Assembly (NCBI GenBank): GCA_947456245.1 | Contig: CANGPS010000006.1 | Span: forward strand, 1 to 64,000 | Source of the DNA: Acidimicrobiaceae bacterium | GTDB lineage: Bacteria; Actinomycetota; Acidimicrobiia; Acidimicrobiales; RAAP-2 | Direction of reading: 5' to 3' | Length of the DNA stretch: 64,000 nucleotides | Shown here: positions 43,429 to 51,690 of the stretch, in pieces | How the letters are laid out: the number at the start of each line of letters is the position of its first letter | Position numbering within the stretch: the first letter of the stretch is position 1 | Notes under the pieces: generated by a model | The model's database searches: none | The model's input: only the letters and a program-made list of their open reading frames with translations | Told to the model about the DNA's origin: nothing | Translations under genes and position numbers: made by a program

Positions 43429-44967
43429 TCATGCGCTCGTCCACCGGCGACGCGGCGGCCTCGCGGGTGCCGCGGCCAGCGCCAGGTCCTCGGCCTCCTC
43501 CTTGAGCCGCGTCTCCCACCCGTCGACGAACCCCATGCAGAGCCAGACGAGCCACGACGAGGCGTAGAGGTCGCCGTTGAACCATTCGAGCAGCATCGCC
43601 ATCAGGACTCCGAGCGCGAAGATGCTCGCGGCGTCCCGCCGGGAGATCGCCATCCGATAGGTGTGACTGAGGCCGAGCAGCAGGATGGCGATGTAGCCAC
43701 CGAGTCCCAGGATGCCGAAGGCGACGCTCATGTTGCCTGGATCGAACTCGGTGTTGTTGTTGAACGCCTTGCCGTTGTTGTAGCGCCCGGCAGCGAGGGT
43801 CACGGAGCCGACGCCGTCCCCCACGGGGTTGGAGAACGCCTTGCCCATGCCCTTCATGGTGGCCGAGAGGTGGCCGTTGAGGCTCGAGTTCGACCCCGTG
43901 GGATCGGTCAGGCCGGAGAGCTGATGGTTGGCCAGCACCTGCGTGGCGGTCTTCTGGCTGCCTGTGCCGTCGCCGCCAGGCGAGCTCCCGCCGATCTGCT
44001 GGAGGCCGATGAACGCGACGACCACGAGCAGCGGAGCCGCCACCACCGCCATGACGAGCGAGAGTCGGCGGGCGGCGCACACGATCACGGCAAGGCCGAA
44101 GATGGTCAGTGCTGCGGCCGTCCTCACCGAAGAGAAGAACAGGGCCGTCCCGACCATGGCGATGAGGGCGAAGTGGATCAACCGTGGGATCCGCCGTGGC
44201 CGGTCGAAGAGCAGGGCCACCCACGCCATGAGCGTGATCGACATGAAGGCGGCGTAGTCCTGGCTCGAGGACATGGTGCCGAACGCTCGCACCGCCTGGC
44301 CCTGCACCACGAGCGCCTTGTAGCTCTTCGACTTGAGCCACGTCTGATCCCACGACGGGAATCCCCCGAAGGTCTGGAACAGGCCGTAGGCGGCGGTGAG
44401 GGCCCCGAAGATGGCCACCGTCCAGACGATCTGGCGCATCAGCGTCTCATCGATCAGGCCTCGGCCGACCCAGAAGGCGCACACCGGGATGAGCATGAAC
44501 AGCAGCCCGCCGAGGCCCACCATGATCGTCCCCTGGCCCGGGTTGACCACCTCGACCAGGGCCAAGATGTTCAGGCCGAGGACGACCGACGCCATGGTCG
44601 AGCGACCACGGAACGCCCCCCTTCTCGACGACATCACCAGCAGGAGGCACAGGATGATCAGGGGACCCACGATCAGCAGAGGGTCACCAGAGAGCCCGAC
44701 GGATCCACCGTTGGTGACGAGTCGTCGGACCAGTCCCAGCTCGATCATCCACACCACGAGGAACAGCAGCAGCGTGCGCGGCTGGGTCCAGGCGATGCCG
44801 ATCACCAGCGGGACGATGATCCCGACGGCGACGATGTGGGTGCCGGCCAGGCTGGCGAGGAGCAGGCCGAAGAGGGTGGCCGCGGCGACGGGGACCCAGG
44901 CGATCGTGCCCCGGTCCGGGGTCAGCCCGTCTTGTCCGAGCCCCTCCGGGCTGTCGATCGTCGACAC
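43429..44967 (-). CDS. O-antigen ligase/polymerase-like (Wzy) membrane protein
   Basis: A 512-residue polytopic membrane protein with about 12 spans and a large outside loop (about 315-400, with Asn/Gly/Ser-rich sequence). Motifs of the Wzy/WaaL family are seen: the FGTMSSSQDYAAFMSIT stretch before a span, HFALIAMVGTALFFSSVRTAA, NPVGDGVGSVTLA and FDPGNMSVAFGILGLGGYIAILL. It probably polymerises repeats or ligates finished chains. GTG 44967 is chosen; CAGAAT, a near TAnnnT box, ends 6 nt before it. The long open frame upstream overlaps the divergent kinase gene and is not coding. Confidence 0.82.
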   Translation of the reverse strand: MSTIDSPEGLGQDGLTPDRGTIAWVPVAAATLFGLLLASLAGTHIVAVGIIVPLVIGIAWTQPRTLLLFLVVWMIELGLVRRLVTNGGSVGLSGDPLLIVGPLIILCLLLVMSSRRGAFRGRSTMASVVLGLNILALVEVVNPGQGTIMVGLGGLLFMLIPVCAFWVGRGLIDETLMRQIVWTVAIFGALTAAYGLFQTFGGFPSWDQTWLKSKSYKALVVQGQAVRAFGTMSSSQDYAAFMSITLMAWVALLFDRPRRIPRLIHFALIAMVGTALFFSSVRTAAALTIFGLAVIVCAARRLSLVMAVVAAPLLVVVAFIGLQQIGGSSPGGDGTGSQKTATQVLANHQLSGLTDPTGSNSSLNGHLSATMKGMGKAFSNPVGDGVGSVTLAAGRYNNGKAFNNNTEFDPGNMSVAFGILGLGGYIAILLLGLSHTYRMAISRRDAASIFALGVLMAMLLEWFNGDLYASSWLVWLCMGFVDGWETRLKEEAEDLALAAAPARPPRRRWTSA

Positions 44968-45024
44968 GCCGAGATTCTGCCACAGGGCCCTTCGGCGGGA
45001 CGTGCAGACGGGCTCAGCCAGCCG

Positions 45025-45042
45025 TCCGTGATGACTCACGGA
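45025..45042. promoter_or_regulatory. Inverted repeat between divergent polysaccharide genes
   Basis: Seven-base perfect arms TCCGTGA/TCACGGA around TGAC. It covers the -35 position of the promoter at 45060 and lies 58 nt upstream of the other divergent gene. Likely an operator; the factor is unknown. Confidence 0.45.
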
Positions 45043-45059
45043 TCCACCCGACCACGGGC

Positions 45060-45065
45060 TAACCT
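45060..45065 (+). promoter_or_regulatory. Putative leaderless -10 box for the BY-kinase gene
   Basis: TAACCT ends 7 nt before the ATG at 45073; no ribosome site is visible. Confidence 0.5.
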
Positions 45066-45072
45066 CTGGGCC

Positions 45073-46860
45073 ATGGCTGCCGGGACCACCTCGACGACGA
45101 ACCTTCTTGACCCGCTCAAGATCCTGTGGCGTCGCCGATGGGTGATCGTCGCCTGCGTGATCGTCGCCGTGCTTGGCATGGCGGCCCTCGACAGCGTCCG
45201 AACCCCGGTCTACCGAGCCCAGGGTTCGATCCAGTTCACCGACAAGGCCGCCCTGGCCGGCCGCGGCATCCAGACCGACGCCTTCCTTCTCAACTCGAGC
45301 GCGGTCGCCTCGGCCGCCTCGAAGGCGATCGGTCAGAAGGCGCCGAAGGTCCAGGTGACGTTGAACCCCGGGACGACGGTGGCCACCGTCTTCGCCACCG
45401 CCTCGAACCCCGTGCTCGCCTCGAGGATCGTCAACGCGTACATCCAGGGCTACATCCAGGTGCAGACCGAGAAGGCGCAGTACTACCAGCTCACCCTCGA
45501 GCAGAGCCTTCGCAAGCGCATCGACACGCTGAGCACGCAGATCGACGGCTACACGTTCCAGCTCAACGCAGAGCCCAAGGGTTCCGCGCAGGCGCAGACG
45601 ACCCAGGGGCTCCTCGGCGTGGCGGTGAACAAGCGGACCGCCCTCCAGGCGCAGCTCTACGCGCTGCAGACCCAGAGCCCGACCAGCGCCGCGGTGCAGG
45701 TGGCCAACTCGTTCCCGCCCTCGAGCCCCATCAGCCCGAAGCCGACCTCCGACATCCTCCTCGCCGCCCTGGTGGGCCTGGCCGTCGGCATCGCCATCGC
45801 TCTGCTGCAAGAGGCCATCGACGACAAGATCCGATCCCGCTCCGATCTCGAGCGGGTCACCCCGGGCATCCCGGCCCTCGGCCTCATCCCGGCAATCACC
45901 GAGTGGACGGACCGGCGCGTGCCCTTGCTGATCTCCGGCGAGCAGCCGAAGGGGCCGGCGGCCGAGGCCTTCCGCTCGATTCGGACCTCGATCCAGTTCA
46001 TGTCGATCGACGATCCGATCAAGACGCTGCTCGTCACCAGTGGCAACGCCACGGACGGAAAGACGACGATCAGCTGCAACCTGGCCTACACGATGGCCGC
46101 TGCCGGCCAGGACGTCGTGATCGTGGGCTGCGACCTTCGCAAGCCCAGGCTTCACGAGTTCTTCGGTGTCTCGAACGACGTCGGCTTCACCTCGGTCCTC
46201 CTCGGCGAGGCCGAGCTCGACGACGCCCTCCAGGACGTCCCTGGGAGCCCGCACCTGCGGATCCTGCCGGCCGGACCCATCCCGCCGAACCCGTCGGAGC
46301 TCCTCGCCGGTCGACGGGCAGGGACGATCATGCAGGCACTCGCCCAGCGCTGCGACCTCATCGTCCTCGACAGCCCCCCGCTGCTGCCGGTCTCCGACTC
46401 CGCCGTCCTCGCCGGGAGCGCTGATGCCGTGATCCTGGTGGCGGCCGCTGGCATCTCGACCAAGCGAGACACCGCCCGTTCGCTCAGCCTGCTCCAGCAG
46501 GTCGGTGCCTCCATCCGGGGAACGATCCTCAACCGGGCACCGGCCGCGGAGACGTACTCGTACTACCGCTACGGATATGGCTACGGGTACGGATATGGGT
46601 ATGGATACGGGTACGGCTACGGCAGCTCGTCTCGCTCGTCGAAGAGCACCGGAGCTCCCGGGGCTGACGGTACCGCGGGGGCCGAGGGACAGGGCGAGCA
46701 GATCACGGCCGATGCTGCGGTCATGACCGCCACGATCACCGGCACGCCGGTGAGCAGTCCGCAGGCAGCGCCATCCACCGAGACCAAGGCCGGTCGGAAG
46801 TTCGGTCGCTCGTCCAAGCGACGTGGCGGACCGTCCGACTCGTCACCGTCGACGAACTAG
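45073..46860 (+). CDS. Polysaccharide co-polymerase / BY-kinase (Wzc-like) with Tyr-Gly tail
   Basis: A 595-residue fusion of a Wzz-type chain-length domain (span about 20-40, extracellular coiled region, second span about 230-255) and a cytoplasmic bacterial tyrosine kinase. Kinase motifs: Walker A SGNATDGKTT (Lys330), Walker A' VGCDLRKPRLHEFFG, Walker B LIVLDSPP. The tyrosine cluster runs from Tyr495 and includes nine consecutive Tyr-Gly pairs (residues 500-517), then a Ser/Thr/Gly-rich tail ending in basic residues. Autophosphorylation of the cluster would control polymerisation. It is followed after 21 nt by the DUF4012 gene. Confidence 0.92.
   Translation: MAAGTTSTTNLLDPLKILWRRRWVIVACVIVAVLGMAALDSVRTPVYRAQGSIQFTDKAALAGRGIQTDAFLLNSSAVASAASKAIGQKAPKVQVTLNPGTTVATVFATASNPVLASRIVNAYIQGYIQVQTEKAQYYQLTLEQSLRKRIDTLSTQIDGYTFQLNAEPKGSAQAQTTQGLLGVAVNKRTALQAQLYALQTQSPTSAAVQVANSFPPSSPISPKPTSDILLAALVGLAVGIAIALLQEAIDDKIRSRSDLERVTPGIPALGLIPAITEWTDRRVPLLISGEQPKGPAAEAFRSIRTSIQFMSIDDPIKTLLVTSGNATDGKTTISCNLAYTMAAAGQDVVIVGCDLRKPRLHEFFGVSNDVGFTSVLLGEAELDDALQDVPGSPHLRILPAGPIPPNPSELLAGRRAGTIMQALAQRCDLIVLDSPPLLPVSDSAVLAGSADAVILVAAAGISTKRDTARSLSLLQQVGASIRGTILNRAPAAETYSYYRYGYGYGYGYGYGYGYGYGSSSRSSKSTGAPGADGTAGAEGQGEQITADAAVMTATITGTPVSSPQAAPSTETKAGRKFGRSSKRRGGPSDSSPSTN
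46570..46623 (+). repeat. Nine tandem Tyr-Gly codon pairs in the kinase tail
   Basis: A 54-bp run of (TAY GGN)x9. Tyrosine codons alternate TAC and TAT and glycine codons alternate GGA, GGC and GGG, so the amino-acid pattern is kept while the bases differ. Confidence 0.95.
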
Positions 46861-46881
46861 CCCTGCCCGGCGGGACCGAAC

Positions 46882-48831
46882 ATGGCTCCCTACAAGCACC
46901 GTCGATCTCGGCGCTTTCACTCGCTCCGCTACGGGCGAGCGCACTTCCGTCAGCACCGTGACGGGGTCAAGCACAGCCATCGTCGGGAGCGCTCGGCGAC
47001 GCTCGACCAGAAGGCGGCCGAGCGCGCCAGACGACGTCGGCCCTGGGTCATCGGAGGATCGATCCTCTTCGTCGTGGTGGCAGCCTTCGTCATCCTCGGT
47101 TCGGCGTATCGGAGCCTGCTGAGCGCTCGGGACTCGATCGCGTCGGCGCAGGCAGGCGCCACCGCCATCAGCCGACACCCGAACCTGCTGACCACGTCGA
47201 ACGGCCGAGCTCAGCTGGCGGCCACGCTCGACTCGATGAATGAGGCCGCCACGAGCGCACGCCAGACGGTGAACTCCTCGATCTCGCTCTCCTTCCTCAG
47301 CGTCCTGCCGTTCGTCGGCCACGAGGTCGACGGGGCGCGATCGCTCGTCAACGATGCCCAGACGCTGACCGACCAGGGGACCATCCTGCTCGAGCGCCTT
47401 CGAACACTCACCGCCAACAGCCAGGCCACCAAGATCAATCTCGCTGATCTTCAGGCCCTTTCGGACCAGATCGACGCATCGTCCGGCAAGCTCGCCACCA
47501 TGGACCGGTCGCCCGCCGGGCTCTGGGGCCCGATCCGTTCGGCACGGGTGCGCTTCGACAAGGACCTGGCCTACGTCAACGGCGTGCTCGACAAGGGCGG
47601 CAAGGCGCTGCGCTACGCCGCCCCGCTGCTCGGTTCTGACGGACCACGTCGCTACTTCGTGGCGGCCGAGAACAACTCGGAGATGCGCGATCAGGGTGCC
47701 GTGCTGTCCTGGGCCCTGCTCAACACCCACGACGGCGAGTACAGCATCGACTCTCCGCAGTCGGTGTCCACCATCGGCCTCGAGTCCCCTGCGCCCTTCG
47801 TCCTGCCCCCCGGCACAGCCGAGGTCTTCGGGCCGCTCCAGCCGACGCAGATCTGGCAGTCCACCAACGCATCGGCCGACTTCCCCCTGAGCGGGGCCAT
47901 CATGTCGGCGATGTACACGAAGGCCACCCGGGGTCAGACGGTCGACGGGGTCATCGGCGTCGACGTCATGGCCCTCAAGGCGCTGCTCAAGCTCACCGGA
48001 CCGGTGCGGGTCGATGGGATCCCCACCGACGTGACCTCCCACAACATCGCCAGCCTCGTGCTGAACCGGCTCTACCTCAAGTACCCAGCAGGCGACTCCC
48101 AGGCGGCTCGTCGCGACCAGCTCGCCGAGATCGCCAAGGCCATCGTCGACGAGCTCAAGGGCTCCTCGGTGGACGTCGCCCGCCTGGTCAAGACCCTGGC
48201 GCTCTGCGTGCAGCAGCGCCACCTGATGATCTACGACGCCAACGCCGCCAACGAGGCCACCGTGACCTCGTTCAACGCCAGCGGCTCGATCTCGTCGAAC
48301 GACCCGACACGGACCTTCCACCTCGCCGTGGAGAGCGCGGTGGCGGCCAAGATGGACTACTACATCCACACCTCGGTGAGCTACCAGGTGCGGGTCCTCG
48401 CCGGCGGCCAGGCCTTCGTGTCGACCACGCTGACGGTCAAGAACACCGCCCCGGTGGGCGCTCACTCCTCCTACGCCCTCGGCCCCGACCACACGAACTC
48501 GTTCCTGCCGGGCCAGTACGTGTCGCGGACCTACCTCTGGTCACCGAAGGGCTCCTCGGTCGCCGGCGGCATCGACGAGTCCGGGCTCGTGGTCGACCCC
48601 ACCTCGTTCACCGTGAACGCCGGCGAGACCACCACCGTCCGCTTCCAGACCTCGCTCCCCCACGCCGTCCGCAACGGCCGGCTCACCCTGCACTTCATCC
48701 CGCAGGGCCTGCTCTACCCCCAGCGCACCACGCTGAGCGTCTCGGGCGATGGGGTCAGCTTCGGCGGCCCCACCCTCGAGTCCTGGTCGGCGACCAAGGC
48801 CCACACGTACTCGGTGAAGGTCAAGGGCTAG
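46882..48831 (+). CDS. DUF4012-family membrane-anchored protein
   Basis: A 649-residue protein: basic, His/Arg-rich cytoplasmic N-terminus (1-53), one span (about 55-75), and a large exported domain. The stretch YFVAAENNSEMRDQGAVLSW and GVIGVDVMALKALLKLTGPV are typical of DUF4012 proteins, which sit in actinobacterial polysaccharide clusters and have no assigned activity. A resemblance to LytR-CpsA-Psr-type cell-wall attachment factors is only contextual. It follows the kinase gene, and its TAG stop shares the tetramer CTAG with the stop of the convergent ABC gene. Confidence 0.8.
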   Translation: MAPYKHRRSRRFHSLRYGRAHFRQHRDGVKHSHRRERSATLDQKAAERARRRRPWVIGGSILFVVVAAFVILGSAYRSLLSARDSIASAQAGATAISRHPNLLTTSNGRAQLAATLDSMNEAATSARQTVNSSISLSFLSVLPFVGHEVDGARSLVNDAQTLTDQGTILLERLRTLTANSQATKINLADLQALSDQIDASSGKLATMDRSPAGLWGPIRSARVRFDKDLAYVNGVLDKGGKALRYAAPLLGSDGPRRYFVAAENNSEMRDQGAVLSWALLNTHDGEYSIDSPQSVSTIGLESPAPFVLPPGTAEVFGPLQPTQIWQSTNASADFPLSGAIMSAMYTKATRGQTVDGVIGVDVMALKALLKLTGPVRVDGIPTDVTSHNIASLVLNRLYLKYPAGDSQAARRDQLAEIAKAIVDELKGSSVDVARLVKTLALCVQQRHLMIYDANAANEATVTSFNASGSISSNDPTRTFHLAVESAVAAKMDYYIHTSVSYQVRVLAGGQAFVSTTLTVKNTAPVGAHSSYALGPDHTNSFLPGQYVSRTYLWSPKGSSVAGGIDESGLVVDPTSFTVNAGETTTVRFQTSLPHAVRNGRLTLHFIPQGLLYPQRTTLSVSGDGVSFGGPTLESWSATKAHTYSVKVKG

Positions 48832-50744
48832 CCGGCGCCGGCCCCGTCGGCCTCCTGGCCGGCGAACTGGGTGCGGTAGAGGTCGGCATAGAGCCCCCCG
48901 GCCTCGAGCAACGAGGCATGGTCGCCTCGCTCGGCGATCCGGCCGTCATCGAGGACCAGGATCTGATCCGCGTCCCTGATCGTCGAGAGACGATGGGCGA
49001 TCACCAGCGAGGTGCGACCCGACAGCGTCTCCTCGAGCGCCCGCTGCACCGCCGCCTCGGACTCCGCGTCGAGGTGCGCGGTCGCCTCGTCGAGCACGAC
49101 GACCCTCGGTGCCTTGAGCAGCAGCCTGGCCAGCGCCACCCGCTGCTTCTCCCCGCCCGACAGGCGGTAGCCGCGCTCGCCGACCACGGTGTCAAGTCCC
49201 CTTGGGAGGGATTCGACCAGCTCGGCGATCTGGGCATGGCTCAGCGCCTCCATGATCTCCGCGTCGGTGGCCGAGGGCCGGGCATAGGCGAGGTTGGCCC
49301 GGAGCGAGTCGTGGAAGAGGTGGACGTCCTGGGTCACGACGCCGACCGTGTCCTGCAGCGAGGCGAAGGCCGCCTGACGCAGGTCCGTCCCGTTGATCGA
49401 GATCGAGCCCCCATCGACGTCGTAGAGGCGCGACAGCAGCGCCGACAGCGTCGTCTTGCCGGCCCCAGAGGCGCCGACCAGGGCCGTCATCGTCCCCGGT
49501 GCGATCTCGAAGCTCACGTCGTTGATGACCTGGCCGCTCTCAGAGCGATCGAGGACAGCGACCGCCTCGAGCGAGGCCAACGAGACCTGCTCGGCGGTCG
49601 GATAGGAGAAGGTCACGTCGTCGAAGCGCACGGTGGCCGGGCCCGGAGCGATCCACTCAGGCTCGTCGGCCTCCTTGACCATCGGCTCGAGGTCGAGCAC
49701 CTCGAAGAGCCGCTCGAACGACACGAGGGTGCTCATGACGTCGAGCTGGACGCTGGAGAGCTGCGTGAGCGGACCGTAGAGGCGGCCAAGGTAGGCGGTC
49801 AGGGCCACGACGGTGCCGACCTGCAGGGCGCCGTTGATCGCCGCCACACCACCGAACCCATAGGCGAAGGCCGTGGCCAGCGAGGCCGTGAGGGTCAGCG
49901 AGATGAAGAAGATCCGCGAGTAGGTGGCCTGGGCGATGCCGATGTCCCGGACCTTCCCAGCGCGATCCTCGAACATCTCCGCCTCGTCCGTCGCCCGGCC
50001 GAAGAGCTTGACGAGCAGGGCGCCCGAGACGTTGAACCGCTCGGTCATCACCATGTTCATCTCGGCGTTGAGCTCGTAGCCCTCTCGCATCATCGAGCCG
50101 ACCCGCTGCCCGACCCGCCTCGCCGGGATGATGAACAGCGGCAGCAGGAGCAGCGAGACCAGCGTGATCTGCCAGGACAGCAGTGCCATGGTGATCAGCA
50201 CGATGACGACGAGGACCGCGGAGCCCACCACGTTGGACAGCAGGTCGGTGAAGGCCTGCTGCGCCCCGATCACATCGTTGTTGAGGCGGCTGATCAGCGC
50301 ACCGGTCTGGGTGCGCGAGAAGAAGGCCAGGGGCATGGACTGGATGTGGCGGAAGACCTTCGCCCTCATGTCGTAGATGAGGCTCTCGCCGATCTTCGCC
50401 GAGATGCGCCGCTCGATGAGCGACAGGGCGGCGTCGAAGATGGCGAGCCCAGCCGCGGCCAGGGCCAGGGTGACCACGAGCTGGCTGTTCTTGGCCAGGA
50501 TCCCCTTGTCGATGATCGCCCGGAGGATCAGCGGGTTCACCGCCGCCACCACGGCGTCGACGACGACGGCGACCAGGAAGATCGTCAGGATCCGGCGATA
50601 CGGCAGGGCGAAGGCGAGGATCCTCCTCGTGGTCCCCTTGGCCACCCGGTGCTCGAGCACCGATCGGTCCTTGCGCATCGAGCGCATCATCGAGATGGCG
50701 CTCCCCGGAGGGCCGCCCTTGCCCATCGAGTGGCCCATGCTCAT
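48828..50744 (-). CDS. ABC exporter (fused permease-ATPase, half-transporter)
   Basis: A 638-residue type IV ABC exporter: six spans (about 50-330) and a C-terminal ATPase with Walker A GASGAGKTT, Q-loop VTQDVHLF, signature LSGGEKQR, Walker B VVVLDEATAHLD and switch His in IAHRLSTI. MsbA/lipid-flippase-like half-transporters form homodimers; there is no second half-transporter gene nearby. A Ser/Glu insertion (about 390-415) precedes the ATPase. The substrate is unknown; placement next to the polysaccharide cluster on the opposite strand does not prove a link. Its start overlaps the stop of a possible 9-residue leader ORF. Confidence 0.9.
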   Translation of the reverse strand: MSMGHSMGKGGPPGSAISMMRSMRKDRSVLEHRVAKGTTRRILAFALPYRRILTIFLVAVVVDAVVAAVNPLILRAIIDKGILAKNSQLVVTLALAAAGLAIFDAALSLIERRISAKIGESLIYDMRAKVFRHIQSMPLAFFSRTQTGALISRLNNDVIGAQQAFTDLLSNVVGSAVLVVIVLITMALLSWQITLVSLLLLPLFIIPARRVGQRVGSMMREGYELNAEMNMVMTERFNVSGALLVKLFGRATDEAEMFEDRAGKVRDIGIAQATYSRIFFISLTLTASLATAFAYGFGGVAAINGALQVGTVVALTAYLGRLYGPLTQLSSVQLDVMSTLVSFERLFEVLDLEPMVKEADEPEWIAPGPATVRFDDVTFSYPTAEQVSLASLEAVAVLDRSESGQVINDVSFEIAPGTMTALVGASGAGKTTLSALLSRLYDVDGGSISINGTDLRQAAFASLQDTVGVVTQDVHLFHDSLRANLAYARPSATDAEIMEALSHAQIAELVESLPRGLDTVVGERGYRLSGGEKQRVALARLLLKAPRVVVLDEATAHLDAESEAAVQRALEETLSGRTSLVIAHRLSTIRDADQILVLDDGRIAERGDHASLLEAGGLYADLYRTQFAGQEADGAGAG

Positions 50745-50770
50745 GTGGCGCCACCGCCCGCTGTCGTCAT
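50741..50770 (-). CDS. Possible 9-residue leader peptide ORF
   Basis: ATG followed by eight sense codons (MTTAGGGAT) and TGA, the TGA overlapping the ABC exporter ATG as ATGA. A TACGAT box at 50777-50782 ends 6 nt before this ATG, matching the leaderless pattern elsewhere in the window, whereas the exporter ATG itself has only a weak ribosome site. No sequence conservation can be checked here. Confidence 0.3.
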   Translation of the reverse strand: MTTAGGGAT

Positions 50771-50776
50771 GGCTCC

Positions 50777-50782
50777 ATCGTA
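50777..50782 (-). promoter_or_regulatory. Putative -10 box for the ABC exporter unit
   Basis: TACGAT on the minus strand, 6 nt before the short leader ORF and 32 nt before the exporter ATG. Confidence 0.4.
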
Positions 50783-50813
50783 GGGAGGCCCACCGCCCGG
50801 CGGTCCGGCCTGA

Positions 50814-51689
50814 TCACTCGGTGGGGCGCAGGGCGGCGGAGAGCTGCTCGGAGAGCGGGGTGAACTCCGGCATCACGAAGTCGCGTCGGAGCCAGTTGGC
50901 ACCGTCGACCACCAGCGTGTGCCCGGTGATGAACGAGGCGAAGGGCGAGCTGAGCCAGGTGGCAGCCCAGCCGATCTCGCGTCGCTGACCGAGACGGCCC
51001 GCCGGGGAGCGCCGGGCGTCGACGTCCTCACCGGTCGTGCGCAGGGCCTTGAGATCGTCGCGCATCTCCTCGTGCGGGAACAGCCCCGGTGCGATGGCGT
51101 TGACCCGGATGCCGTCCGGAGCCCACTCGACGGCCAGCGACTTGGTCATGTTGACCACTGCTGCCTTGGCGGCTGCCGCGTGCGCCATGCCGGGCCCGCC
51201 GGTGAACGACTGCGTCGCCACGATGTTCACGATGGAACCGTCGAGCCCAGCCTCGACCGCATGGCGGTAGAGCTGCTGGCTGCAGAAGAAGGTGCCGTCG
51301 ACGACGATCCGATTCACGGCCCGCCACGCGTTGGGGCTCGTGGCGCTGGCGAGGACGGGGAAGTTCGCGGCGGCGTTGTTGATCAGGATCGAGGGCGCGC
51401 CCAGCGCCTCGGCCACGACTGCGAAGGCACGCTCGACCTGGTCGGCCTCTCGGACGTCGCAGGCCACGTCCACGGCTCGACCTCCGACCTCCTCCACCGC
51501 CTCGACGCCGCGCTGCCGGTGCTCAGGGTCGCGCGAGACGATGCCGATCGCCGCTCCAGCTCGCGCCAGCTCGACGGCGATGGCCCGGCCGAGGCCGGTG
51601 CCTCCCCCGGTCACGATCGCCACCCGCCCGGACAGGGCGTCGGCGGCGAGCATGCTGGTTCCGAGGGGCGGGGGATCAGGAAGGCTCAT
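50814..51689 (-). CDS. 2,4-dienoyl-CoA-reductase-like SDR
   Basis: A 291-residue short-chain dehydrogenase/reductase: cofactor motif TGGGTGLGRAI (about residues 26-36), NNAAANFP, and GIRVNAIAPGLF. The usual YxxxK is absent; instead the region reads GGPGMAHAAAAKAAVVNMTKSLAVEW, as in the eukaryotic peroxisomal dienoyl-CoA reductase branch, which lacks the standard tyrosine. It would act on unsaturated fatty acyl-CoA. ATG lies one base after the hydratase stop, so the two form an operon. Confidence 0.75.
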   Translation of the reverse strand: MSLPDPPPLGTSMLAADALSGRVAIVTGGGTGLGRAIAVELARAGAAIGIVSRDPEHRQRGVEAVEEVGGRAVDVACDVREADQVERAFAVVAEALGAPSILINNAAANFPVLASATSPNAWRAVNRIVVDGTFFCSQQLYRHAVEAGLDGSIVNIVATQSFTGGPGMAHAAAAKAAVVNMTKSLAVEWAPDGIRVNAIAPGLFPHEEMRDDLKALRTTGEDVDARRSPAGRLGQRREIGWAATWLSSPFASFITGHTLVVDGANWLRRDFVMPEFTPLSEQLSAALRPTE

Positions 51690-51690
51690 G

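Noticed and set aside
43186-45072. Upstream extension of the BY-kinase frame opposite the polymerase gene
   Set aside because: The real gene starts at ATG 45073 with a TAnnnT box; the extension is a shadow of the minus-strand Wzy-like gene.
46570-46623. Reading the Tyr-Gly array as a CRISPR or minisatellite
   Set aside because: It is in frame inside the kinase gene, has no spacers, and its codons vary synonymously.
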